Assembly (NCBI GenBank): GCA_963723595.1
Contig: CAVRRQ010000006.1
Location: forward strand, 1,612,001-1,676,000
Length of the DNA stretch: 64,000 bases
Direction: 5' to 3'
Source: RYN-230 sp963723595
GTDB taxonomy: Bacteria; Actinomycetota; Actinomycetes; Streptosporangiales; Streptosporangiaceae
Position 1 is the stretch's first letter. Every line of letters starts with the position of its first letter. The notes under the pieces were generated by a model. That model was not told the DNA's origin. It did not search any database and saw only the letters and a program-made list of their open reading frames with translations. A program made the translations under genes and the position numbers. This document shows positions 38,360-47,582 of the stretch, one piece after another.

Positions 38360-40333
38360 ATGCCAGTGGAATCGGTCTACCCCCGCCTGGAGCCCCTGCT
38401 GCCCCAGGTGCGCAAGCCGATCCAGTACGTCGGCGGCGAGCTGAACTCCGTGGTCCAGGACTGGGACGCCGCGGAGGTCCGCTGGGCCCTGATGTACCCG
38501 GACGCCTACGAGGTCGGCGTGCCCAACCAGGGGATCCAGATCCTGTACGAGGTGCTGAACGAGTGCGACGGCGTGCTCGCCGAGCGCACCTACAGCGTCT
38601 GGCCGGACCTGGAAGGCCTGATGCGCGAGCACGGGATCCCGCAGTTCACCGTGGACGGTCACCGCCCGGTGGTGGCCTTCGACGTGCTCGGCGTGAGCTT
38701 CGCCACCGAGCTGTGCTACACGAACCTGCTGTCCGCCCTCGACCTGGCCGGCATCCCGCTCGCCGCGGCGGACCGGGATGAGCGGCATCCGCTCGTGCTG
38801 GCCGGCGGGCACGCCGCCTTCAACCCCGAACCGGTCGCCGAGTTCGTGGACGGCGCGGTGCTCGGCGACGGCGAGCAGGCCGTGCTGGCCATCTCCGGGC
38901 TGATCAAGGACTGGAAGCGGGCCGGGCGGCCCGGCGGCCGCGACGGCCTGCTGCTCCGCCTGGCCACCGAGGCCGGGGTCTACGTGCCCCGCTTCTACGA
39001 CGTGGACTACCTCCCGGACGGCCGGATCAGGCGAGTCGCACCGAACCGCAGCGGGGTCCCGTTCACCGTGCCCAAGCACACCGTGATGGACCTGGACGAG
39101 TGGCCGTACCCGCGCAAGCCGCTGGTCCCGGTGGCCGAGTCCGTGCACGAGCGGTTCAGCGTGGAGATCTTCCGCGGCTGCACCCGGGGCTGCCGGTTCT
39201 GCCAGGCCGGGATGATCACCCGGCCGGTGCGGGAGCGCAGCGTCACCACGGTCGGCGACATGGTCGAGTGCGGGCTGGCCGAGAGCGGCTTCAGCGAGGT
39301 CGGGCTGCTCTCCCTGTCCAGCGCCGATCACAGTGAGATCAACGAGATCGTCACCGGGCTGGCCGACCGCTACGAGGGCAGCGCGACCGGGCTCTCCCTC
39401 CCGTCCACCCGGGTCAACGCGTTCAACGTGACCCTGGCCAACGAGCTGAGCCGGAACGGCAAGCGGTCCGGGCTGACCTTCGCCCCCGAAGGCGGCTCGG
39501 AGCGGATCCGCAAGGTGATCAACAAGATGGTCACCGAGGACGACCTGATCCGCACGGTCAGCACCGCCTACGCCAACGGCTGGCGGCAGGTGAAGCTCTA
39601 CTTCATGTGCGGTCTGCCCACCGAGACGGACGACGACGTGCTGGCGATCGCGGAGCTGGCCCGCCGGGTCATCAAGGCCGGGCGGGAGGCGTCGGGCCGC
39701 AAGGACATCCGGTGCACCGTGTCCATCGGCGGATTCGTGCCCAAGCCGCACACCCCGTTCCAGTGGGCGGCGCAGTGTGACGCCGAGACCGTGCATGACC
39801 GGCTGCGGCAGCTGGGTGCGGCCCTCCGGGCTGACCGCACGTACGGGCGGTCGGTGGGCTACCGCTACCACGACGGCGAGCCGTCGATCATCGAGGGCCT
39901 GCTGTCGCGGGGTGACCGGCGGGTGGCCAAGGTGATCAAGGCCGCCTGGCAGGAGGGGGCCCGGTTCGACGGATGGAGCGAGTTCTTCTCGTTCGAGCGC
40001 TGGATGCGCAGCGCGGAGCAGGCCCTGGCCGACGAGCCGGTGGACGTCGGCTGGTACACGACGCGGGAACGCGAGTACAGCGAAGTCCTGCCCTGGGATC
40101 ATCTGGACGCCGGCCTGGACCGCGACTGGCTCTGGGCCGACTGGCAGGACGCCGTGGACCCGGCAGGCGCCGCGGAGGTCGAAGACTGCCGCTGGACCCC
40201 CTGTTACGACTGCGGGGTCTGCCCCACCATGGGCACCGAGATCCAGGCCGGCCCCACCGGGCGGACGCTGCTGCCGCTGTCCGTGGCGGGCAGCGCGGCG
40301 GGCGGCCCTGGTGGCGCTGGGGGCGTCGGCTAG
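38360..40333 (+). CDS. B12-binding-domain radical SAM protein (TIGR03960-type)
   Basis: This is a 657-residue protein. The N-terminal half (residues 30-200) resembles a cobalamin-binding fold (WALMYPDAYEVGVPNQGIQI). The radical SAM cluster motif is RGCTRGCRFCQAGM near residue 275. The C-terminus has further Cys (PCYDCGVCPTMG) and a Gly/Ala tail. The family is always linked to the DUF2344 gene, which starts immediately after its stop here. Its reaction is unknown; in actinobacteria the pair sits upstream of rne and ribosomal protein genes, which suggests RNA or ribosome modification as an untested idea. Confidence 0.92.
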   Translation: MPVESVYPRLEPLLPQVRKPIQYVGGELNSVVQDWDAAEVRWALMYPDAYEVGVPNQGIQILYEVLNECDGVLAERTYSVWPDLEGLMREHGIPQFTVDGHRPVVAFDVLGVSFATELCYTNLLSALDLAGIPLAAADRDERHPLVLAGGHAAFNPEPVAEFVDGAVLGDGEQAVLAISGLIKDWKRAGRPGGRDGLLLRLATEAGVYVPRFYDVDYLPDGRIRRVAPNRSGVPFTVPKHTVMDLDEWPYPRKPLVPVAESVHERFSVEIFRGCTRGCRFCQAGMITRPVRERSVTTVGDMVECGLAESGFSEVGLLSLSSADHSEINEIVTGLADRYEGSATGLSLPSTRVNAFNVTLANELSRNGKRSGLTFAPEGGSERIRKVINKMVTEDDLIRTVSTAYANGWRQVKLYFMCGLPTETDDDVLAIAELARRVIKAGREASGRKDIRCTVSIGGFVPKPHTPFQWAAQCDAETVHDRLRQLGAALRADRTYGRSVGYRYHDGEPSIIEGLLSRGDRRVAKVIKAAWQEGARFDGWSEFFSFERWMRSAEQALADEPVDVGWYTTREREYSEVLPWDHLDAGLDRDWLWADWQDAVDPAGAAEVEDCRWTPCYDCGVCPTMGTEIQAGPTGRTLLPLSVAGSAAGGPGGAGGVG

Positions 40334-41545
40334 ATGCCAGACCCCGGTTACCCGGCGCAGCCGCCTGCGGACGGCGCGGCCCCGCCGCCTGGCGGTGCGG
40401 CCCAGTCACCAGCCCACTCACCGGCCCAGTCACCGGGTGGTGCGGCCAAGCCACCGGGTGGTGCGGCCAAGCCACCCCCCGGCGCCCGGCCGCGCAGGCC
40501 CTCCGACGGCCCGACACGCGTCGTTGATCAGCCTGCCGTCGTCCAGCGGCTTATCGTCCGGTACGCTAAAAGAAGCAGGATGCGATTCGCCAGTCACAGA
40601 GATATCGCGCGGGCGTTTGAGCGCGGAGTACGCCGGGCCAGGCTGCCCATCGCGTACTCGGCGGGATTTACGCCCCATCCGAAGATCTCTTACGCTGGCG
40701 CGGCCCCGACGGGGACGGCGAGTGAAGCTGAGTACCTGGAGCTTTCGCTGACGGCAGCATGCGTCGTCGCGGACGTACGGGACCGGCTCAATGCGGCCCT
40801 GCCGGACGGGATTGATGTGATAGACGTGACCGAGGAAGCCGGTTCCCTGGGCGCCGTGACGTTCGAGGCGTCCCTGTGGGAAGTGGCCCTCCCCGGAGTC
40901 GGGCGAGATGAGGCGGCTGCGGCCGCTGAGACGTTCCTCGCTCAGGACAGCGTGGAGGTCGAGCGCCTGACCAGCAAGGGAATGCGGCGCATGGATGCTC
41001 GCGCCGCAGTGGTCACGTTGCAGGCCGGCTGGCACCCCGCTGATGAGCGGGACGCCGGTTATGCGATACTTCGAATGGTTGTTCGGCACCTGACACCTGC
41101 CGTGCGACCCGACGACATCCTGACTGCACTTCGCCGTGTCGCTGGGCTGGTGCCTTCGTCACCGCCGTTGGTGACCCGGCTGGTTCAAGGACCGCTGGTG
41201 GCAGTAGCTGCCGAAGCCGGGCCCGCAGGGCAGCACGTGCCCGCTGGGCCCGCCGAGGATCGGGCGTCCTCCTCTGTGACGGCACCGCCGTCGCGTGGGG
41301 TAACGCCACTCGGGCCCCAGTCCGCCGGACAGGGCGCGGCGCAGGGACATGAAAAGACAACGCGCCTGGGAGCGCGGTCGGCCTCACTGGCCGGCCCGCT
41401 CTCAGCGAGCGCGTACGACCAGCTCCCGCGCGGAGCGGAGGGTTCCGAGCGAACCCACGCGCCCGGGAGCCTGACGGGAGATAGCCCGGATGCTCGAAAC
41501 CGAGCTCAACGATTCACAGCAGAACGAGACAGCGCGCGGCAGTGA
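40334..41545 (+). CDS. Radical SAM-linked DUF2344 (TIGR03936) protein
   Basis: The ATG directly follows the stop of the radical SAM gene. Residues 1-62 are a Pro/Ala/Gly-rich leader with repeated GGAAKPP and QSPAHSPA units. The core, about residues 68-290, begins QRLIVRYAKRSRMRFASHRD and contains YSAGFTPHPKISYAGAAPTG, the family signature. The last 110 residues are low complexity. At 403 residues it is much longer than the usual 230. The function is unknown but coupled to the upstream radical SAM enzyme. Its final 56 bases overlap the N-terminus of rne in another frame, so its true stop could lie earlier if an indel is present. Confidence 0.87.
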   Translation: MPDPGYPAQPPADGAAPPPGGAAQSPAHSPAQSPGGAAKPPGGAAKPPPGARPRRPSDGPTRVVDQPAVVQRLIVRYAKRSRMRFASHRDIARAFERGVRRARLPIAYSAGFTPHPKISYAGAAPTGTASEAEYLELSLTAACVVADVRDRLNAALPDGIDVIDVTEEAGSLGAVTFEASLWEVALPGVGRDEAAAAAETFLAQDSVEVERLTSKGMRRMDARAAVVTLQAGWHPADERDAGYAILRMVVRHLTPAVRPDDILTALRRVAGLVPSSPPLVTRLVQGPLVAVAAEAGPAGQHVPAGPAEDRASSSVTAPPSRGVTPLGPQSAGQGAAQGHEKTTRLGARSASLAGPLSASAYDQLPRGAEGSERTHAPGSLTGDSPDARNRAQRFTAERDSARQ

Positions 41546-44500
41546 CAGCGACGGAGCGACGGAGCCGTCCGGTCTAACCGGGACGGCTAGCGCCAGCGAC
41601 GCTGCTGGCCCTGCGGCTGGTGGCAGTGACCCAGCCGGTGGCGGCGAGCCGGCGAGCCCCCCGCGCCGGACCCGCAGGCCCCGCCGGGCCGCGACCCGCG
41701 CTGCCGGTCCGCCGTCCGAGGACGCGGGCCAGCCGCCCGTTCCTCCGGCCACCCCCGAGGTGGCCAGTACCGGACCAGCCAGTACCGGGCCAGCCAGTAC
41801 CGGGCCAGCCAGTACCGGGCCAGCCAGTACCGGACCAGCCAGTACCGGGCCCGGGAGCGCTGGTGCGGCCAGCACTGGTGCAGCGAGCACTGGGCCGGCC
41901 AGCACTCGGCCACAGCCAGCACTGCGCCGGCCGTGAGCGTGCCCAGCACCTCAGCGGTGGCCTCCTCGCCGGGTGCGACCCCGATGGGGCCCCCGGCCCC
42001 CCCGGCCGCTAGTGGCTCGGGGTCGGTTCCGCAAGCCACGTTCCAGCCGCCGCCGGTCATCTTCCAGCCGCCGGCCGCCGGTGAGCCGGTCCCCGAGCGA
42101 AGCCGGGTCCGGGACGAGCCCGTCTCCGAGGACACCGGGCCCGAGGAGCCGTCCGCGGAGGGTGCCTCCGATGGCACGTCCCGCCGGCGCCGCCGCCGGG
42201 GCGGCCGCGGGCGCGGGCATGAGGCCGACGGCGAGACCCCGGGCGAGGACGCCGAGGACGGGGAGTCCGGCTCCGGCCGGGACGGTCGCGAGCCCGGGGA
42301 GCGCGGCGGCAAGTCCGCCGAGGCCAAGCACAGCGACGGCAAGGCGGCCCAGGGCAAGCAGTCCCGCGGCAAGCAAGCCGAGGGTAAGCAGGCCCAGGCC
42401 GAGAGCAAGCCCAGCGGCCCGGAGGATGCAGACGACCGCGCGGACGAGGACGAGGACGGTGAAGACGGAGGCACCAGGCGCCGGCGCCGCCGCCGTCGCC
42501 GCGGCTCGTCAGCCGACGGGGAGCCTTCCGCCGACGACCCGCCGAACACCGTCGTGCACGTCCGGGTACCACGCGCGCAGAGCGCCGACGAGCCGGTGTC
42601 CGTCAGTGACGTGAGGTCGGTCCGTGGCTCGACCCGCCTGGAGGCCAAGCGGCAGCGGCGGCGCGAGGGACGCGAGTCCGGGCGCCGGCGTCCGCCGGTC
42701 ATCACCGAGGCCGAGTTCCTGGCCCGGCGGGAGGCCGTGGACCGCGTCATGGTCGTCCGGCAGCAGAATGACCGGACCCAGATCGCCGTGCTCGAGGACG
42801 GCGTGCTCGTCGAGCACTACGTGGACAACAACACGCACCAGTCCATGGTCGGCAACGTGTACCTGGGCAAGGTCCAGAACGTGCTGCCCTCCATGGAGGC
42901 GGCCTTCGTGGACGTGGGCAAGGGCCGCAACGCGGTGCTGTACGCCGGCGAGGTCAACTTCGACGCCAGCGGGCTGGAGGGTGACTCCAAGCGGATCGAG
43001 TCTGCGCTCAAGTCCGGGCAGGCCGTCCTGGTCCAGGTGACCAAGGACCCGGTGGGGCACAAGGGCGCGCGGCTGACCAGCCAGGTGAGCCTGCCCGGCC
43101 GCTACCTGGTCTACGTCCCGGGCGGCTCCATGATGGGCATCAGCCGCAAGCTGCCGGACAAGGAGCGCACCCGGCTCAAGCAGATCCTCAAGCAGGTCAT
43201 GCCGGACGGCGCGGGCGTGATCGTGCGGACCGCCGCGGAAGGCGCCACCGAGGAAGAACTGTCCCGGGACGTGGCCCGGCTGGCCGCGCAGTGGGAGGCC
43301 ATCGAGCAGAAGTCCAAGACTGCCAACGCGCCCGAGCTGCTGTATAGCGAGCCCGACCTGACCATCCGCGTGGTCCGGGACATCTTCAACGAGGACTTCG
43401 CGTCGCTGGTGGTGGCCGGGGACGAAGGCTGGGATCTCGTCCACGAGTACGTCCAGTACGTGGCCCCGCACCTGGCCGAGCGGCTCACCCACTGGACGGA
43501 CGACGACGAGGACGTGTTCGGCCGGTACCGGATCGACGAGCAGCTGGCCAAGGCGCTGGAGCGCAAGGTGTGGCTGCCCAGCGGCGGGTCACTGGTCATC
43601 GACAACACCGAGGCCATGACGGTGGTCGACGTCAATACCGGGAAGTTCACCGGGCAGGGCGGGAACCTCGAAGAGACCGTTACCCGGAACAACCTGGAGG
43701 CCGCCGAGGAGATCGTCCGGCAGCTCCGGCTGCGGGACGTCGGCGGCATCATCGTGATCGACTTCATCGACATGGTCCTGGAGAGCAACCGCGAGCTGGT
43801 GCTGCGCCGGATGCTGGAATGCCTGGCCCGGGACCGCACCAAGCACCAGGTCGCCGAGGTCACGTCGCTCGGGCTCGTGCAGATGACCCGCAAGCGGGTC
43901 GGAGCCGGGCTGCTGGAAGCATTCTCCGAGCCGTGCGACTGCTGTAACGGGCGCGGCCGGATCATCTCCCTGGACCTGACCGAGCCCGCGGCCACCGGCC
44001 AGCGGGGCCGCTCCGGCGGCGACGACGGCCGTCAGTCCGGCGGGGGGCGCCAGGACCGGAACGGCCGCCCGGACCGGAACGGGCACCAGGACCGCAACGG
44101 CCGGGGCGACAAGAACGCCCAGGACAAGAGCGGGCAGGACAAGAACGGCCGGGACAAGAACGGCCGGGGCGACCGGAACGGCCGCCAGGACCGCAACGGC
44201 CAGCAGGACCCTCCGGCCGCGGATCACGAGGCGGCCGGGGTCCAGGACGGCGGCGAAGAAGCTGCCGCCGAGCCGGCCGCGCTGCTGACCGCCGCGCCCG
44301 CTGAGCGCCAGGGTGGCCGCCGCCGGCGGCGCTCGGCGACCCGCCCCGCGGGGGCGCCCGACGCCGAGTTGGCCCAGCCCCTGTCGGCCCAGCCCGCGTC
44401 AGCCGAGCCCGTGCCGAGCCGCTCGGCGGAGCCCGTGCCCACCGGGGACACCGTGCCCGCCACGGAGATGGCCTCGCCTGCCGCGGAGCCGAGTCCGGCC

Positions 44501-44926
44501 GCGGACGCGCTGACGGCTGAGAATGCAGCGTCGGCCGTGTCCTCGTGGCCCGCCACCGAAGCGGTGCCCGCCACCGAGGCCGTGCCCGCTGCGGTGCCTG
44601 CCACCGAGGCCGGGCCGATCGCGGACGTCGGGCCTGCCACGCAGGCCAGTCCCACTACGGAAGCCGGCCCGGCCGGGGAAGCCCTGACCGCCGCCGAGGC
44701 GGCGTCGGCGGTATCCCCATGGCCCGCAGGTGATGCCCCGGCCGTGGCGGAGGCCCCGCCGGCCCCGGATGCCACGCCCGAGCCGTCCCCCGCGGCGGGG
44801 TTCAGCTCCGCGCCGGCGGACGAAGGCGGTCCTGCCACGGACGGCGGCTCGGTCGCCGCGGACGAGGGCTCAGGCGCCGCGGACGAGGGCTCAGTCGCCC
44901 CGGACGAGGAGCACCCGCCGTTCTGA
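41490..44926 (+). CDS. rne: Ribonuclease E/G with long repetitive flanks (one frame slip)
   Basis: This is an endoribonuclease of about 1,145 residues that initiates mRNA decay and rRNA/tRNA maturation. The N-terminal 390 residues are low complexity: a six-fold STGPA repeat, then basic/acidic segments (RRRRRGGRGRG). The catalytic body starts near 42740 (S1 domain, NVYLGKVQNVLPSMEAAFVD), with the DNase I-like metal motif VVDVNTGKFTGQGGNLEET and the Zn-link CDCCNGRG. The C-terminus has about ten DRNG/DKNG units and then PATEA repeats, ending in acidic DEGS repeats. The frame slips by -1 near 41911 (one C missing), joining the repeat part to the rest. The ATG at 41490 follows GGGAGA. Such arms usually carry RNA- or protein-binding sites. 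Confidence 0.94.
41764..41853 (+). repeat. Six tandem 15-base units encoding STGPA
   Basis: Units of CCAGTACCGGRCCAG begin at 41764 and recur every 15 bases six times, with degenerate copies continuing to about 41915. They encode (Ser-Thr-Gly-Pro-Ala)n in the N-terminal arm of RNase E. Confidence 0.9.
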
Positions 44927-45010
44927 TAACCTGAGTGGTCGGTGCACATAGCGGATCGGGCCTCGCGGCCCTCCGCCGGTGCGCGACGCAGGCCCCGTCC
45001 GAAGGCCGCC

Positions 45011-45048
45011 CAGTGCAGGCGCTAGTCACGTTCACGTGCTAGCCACTG
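45011..45048 (+). promoter_or_regulatory. Hairpin in the 256-base gap upstream of rplU
   Basis: CAGTG..GCTAG-CACG pairs with CGTG-CTAGC-CACTG around a TTCA loop, with one bulged T and one 5-base internal bulge. It lies between the rne stop and the rplU start. It may be the rne terminator or part of an L21 leader. Repeated GGCCATGAGGCC-like palindromes follow at about 45095-45155. Confidence 0.45.
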
Positions 45049-45182
45049 CAGCAGGCGGCGCGGTGGGTCCGCGCCAGGCAGAAACCCGGACCAGGCCATG
45101 AGGCCCGGTTCGCCCTGACGAGAGAGCGGCCCAGGCCGCATGAGGCCGCGGCCTAGCCGCGAAGGCAGAGAGCGAGTTCTCG

Positions 45183-45551
45183 GTGTACGCGATCGTGCGC
45201 TGCGGTGGCAGGCAGGAGAAGGCGGCGGTGGACGACGTGCTGACCGTCAACACGGTGGCGGGTGACGTCGGGTCCAGCGTGACGCTGACCGCGCTGCTCG
45301 TCGTCGATGATGGCAACGTCATCAGCGACGCGGCCGAGCTGGACCGCTACAAGGTCACGGCGGAGATCCTGGGCCCGGTCGCCGGTCCCAAGATCAACAT
45401 GATCCAGTACAAGAACAAGACCGGGTACCGGCGGCGCCTGGGCCACCGGCAGCACTACACCCAGCTGAAGATCACCGGCATCGGCGCGGCTAAGAAAAGC
45501 GCTGCGAAGAGCAGTGCCGCCAAGAGCAGTGCCGCCAAGAAGGGGAGCTGA
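45183..45551 (+). CDS. rplU: 50S ribosomal protein L21
   Basis: This is a 122-residue ribosomal protein. It opens with MYAIVRCGGRQEKAAVDDVL (GTG start) and carries the conserved IQYKNKTGYRRRLGHRQHYT. The last 22 residues form an added basic tail, AAKKSAAKSSAAKSSAAKKG, seen in some actinobacteria. It is the first gene of the rplU-rpmA pair and follows rne after 256 bases. Confidence 0.98.
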   Translation: MYAIVRCGGRQEKAAVDDVLTVNTVAGDVGSSVTLTALLVVDDGNVISDAAELDRYKVTAEILGPVAGPKINMIQYKNKTGYRRRLGHRQHYTQLKITGIGAAKKSAAKSSAAKSSAAKKGS

Positions 45552-45557
45552 GCTGAC

Positions 45558-45836
45558 GTGGCACACAAGAAGGGCGCGTCGTCCAGCCGGAACGGCCGTG
45601 ACTCGTCGGCGCAGCGGCTCGGCGTCAAGCGTTTCGGCGGGCAGCAGGTCAACGCGGGCGAGATCATCGTGCGCCAGCGCGGTACCCACTTCCACCCCGG
45701 GCCGGGCGTCGGCCGCGGCGGTGACGACACCCTGTTCGCGCTGGTCGCGGGCAAGGTCACGTTCGGCAGCGTGCGCCGCCGCCGGGCGATAAGCGTGATC
45801 GCGGCCGAGCCGGGTGACTCCCCGGCGGCGGAATAA
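45558..45836 (+). CDS. rpmA: 50S ribosomal protein L27
   Basis: This is a 92-residue ribosomal protein that reaches towards the peptidyl transferase centre. The N-terminus MAHKKGASSSRNGRDSSAQR and the RQRGTHFHPGPGVGRGGDDT block are canonical; no N-terminal cleavage extension is present. The GTG start lies 7 bases after the rplU stop, with GGGGAG upstream. A strong hairpin follows at 45876. Confidence 0.98.
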   Translation: MAHKKGASSSRNGRDSSAQRLGVKRFGGQQVNAGEIIVRQRGTHFHPGPGVGRGGDDTLFALVAGKVTFGSVRRRRAISVIAAEPGDSPAAE

Positions 45837-45875
45837 GGTCCGCCTAGAAGCGATTCGTCAGACATAGGCATCAGG

Positions 45876-45905
45876 CAGGGGCGGACCGGTGGCGGTCCGC
45901 CCCTG
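45876..45905 (+). terminator. 13-bp hairpin after rpmA
   Basis: CAGGGGCGGACCG at 45876-45888 pairs exactly with 45893-45905 around GTGG. The outer flanks GCATCAGG and CCTGATGC allow a longer alternative stem. It lies 40 bases after the rpmA stop and upstream of obg. Confidence 0.75.
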
Positions 45906-46018
45906 ATGCGTGTGAGCGCAGGATCCGGCGGCCGCGGACGGACCGTTGGGAATGAACGGGAATCAACCTGGCCCCCGCCCAGAGCGGCTGATGGGCTGTA
46001 ACCCCGAGAGGAGGGGCA

Positions 46019-47398
46019 GTGGCAGAGTTCGCGGATCGGGCGGTCCTGCGCATCAAGGCAGGTAACGGCGGGCATGGCTGCGCCTCCGTGCACCGGGAGA
46101 AGTTCAAGCCGCTGGGCGGCCCGGACGGGGGCAACGGCGGCCGCGGCGGCAACGTGATCCTCGAGGTCCACCCCAGCGTGGCTACCCTGCTCGACCTCCA
46201 TCGCCGCCCGGTCCGCAAGGCCGGCAACGGCACGCAGGGGTCCGGGTCCAACCGGAACGGCGCGGCCGGTGAAGACCTGGTCGTCCGGGTGCCGAACGGG
46301 ACCGTGGTCAGCACCGAGGACGGCCAGGTCCTAGCCGACCTGATCGGGTCCGGAACCCGGTTCGTGGCCGCCGAGGGTGGCCATGGCGGGCTCGGCAACG
46401 CGGCCCTGGCCTCGATGAAGCGCAAGGCCCCCGGGTTCGCGCTGCGCGGCGAGCCCGGCGCGGAGTGCTCCCTGGTTCTCCTGCTCAAGACGGTGGCCGA
46501 CGCGGGCCTGGTGGGCTTCCCCAACGCGGGCAAGTCCTCGCTGATCGGCGCGATGTCCGCGGCTAAGCCCACGGTTGGCGACTACCCGTTCACCACGCTG
46601 ACCCCGCACCTGGGCGTGGTGGAGGCGGGCGACGTCCAGTTCGTGGCGGCGGACGTGCCCGGCCTTATCCCCGGGGCCAGCCAGGGCAAGGGCCTGGGCC
46701 TGGAGTTTCTCCGGCACGTCGAGCGCTGCTCCGTGCTGGTCCACGTGCTGGACTGCACGGCCCCGGAGACCAGCGGGGACCCGGATCGGAACCCGGTGGC
46801 CGACTTCGACGTGATCGAGGCCGAACTCGACGCCTACCAGGATGTGACCGGCGCGGACCTGCGGGACCGGCCCCGGATCGTGGTGCTGAACAAGATCGAT
46901 GTGCCTGCTGCCCGGGAGGTGGCCGCGGCGGCCGGGCCTGAGCTGGCCGCCCGCGGGCTGACCGTCTGCCAGGTCTCCGCGGCGACCAGGGAAGGGGTCC
47001 GCGAACTCGTGTTCGCGCTGGCCGCGGTGGTCGCCGAGGTCCGCGCGGCCGCGCCAGTCGAGGAACCGACCCGGCGGGTGATCCGGCCCCGGCCGGCCGT
47101 GGGTCCCGAGTTCGAGATCGAACGATCCGGGGAGAACACGTTCCTGGTCCGGGGCGACAAGCCGTGGCGCTGGGTCCAGCAGACCGACTTCGCGAACGAG
47201 GAGGCCGTCGGCTACCTCGCCGACCGGCTGGCCAAGCTCGGGGTGGAAGCAGGCCTGGCCGAGGCAGGTGCGGAGGACGGCGCCGAGGTCATGATCGGCA
47301 ACGGTGAGGAGGCCGTGGTCTTCGACTGGGACCCCGACATCCCGGCCGGCCACGGCGGCCGCGGTCCCCGGGGCACCGACCGCCGCCTCGCCCCGTGA
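46019..47398 (+). CDS. obg: GTPase Obg/CgtA
   Basis: This is a 459-residue GTPase of ribosome assembly and growth/differentiation control. The Gly-rich Obg fold covers residues 1-158 (GGPDGGNGGRGGNVILEV). The G domain has G1 GFPNAGKSS, G3 DVPGL and G4 NKID, and the C-terminal OCT domain is at about 350-430 (FEIERSGENTFLVRGDKPWR). The GTG start follows GAGGAGG. It is monocistronic or joined with proB after a 184-base gap. In Streptomyces, Obg affects sporulation. Confidence 0.97.
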   Translation: MAEFADRAVLRIKAGNGGHGCASVHREKFKPLGGPDGGNGGRGGNVILEVHPSVATLLDLHRRPVRKAGNGTQGSGSNRNGAAGEDLVVRVPNGTVVSTEDGQVLADLIGSGTRFVAAEGGHGGLGNAALASMKRKAPGFALRGEPGAECSLVLLLKTVADAGLVGFPNAGKSSLIGAMSAAKPTVGDYPFTTLTPHLGVVEAGDVQFVAADVPGLIPGASQGKGLGLEFLRHVERCSVLVHVLDCTAPETSGDPDRNPVADFDVIEAELDAYQDVTGADLRDRPRIVVLNKIDVPAAREVAAAAGPELAARGLTVCQVSAATREGVRELVFALAAVVAEVRAAAPVEEPTRRVIRPRPAVGPEFEIERSGENTFLVRGDKPWRWVQQTDFANEEAVGYLADRLAKLGVEAGLAEAGAEDGAEVMIGNGEEAVVFDWDPDIPAGHGGRGPRGTDRRLAP

Positions 47399-47582
47399 TC
47401 CGTGCCACCAGGATCATCAGTCACAACGATCATGATCCTCATCGACGTATCACGTACCTAGTGCACACTGGTGCCGGATTTGTCACGGTTTACCTGCACC
47501 AGATCCGTGAAATATGCGTTCCCCGCTCACGCGTGATGACGGATGACGCAACGTGGGTGGTTGGTGTGGCTGGAGGGGCGGC

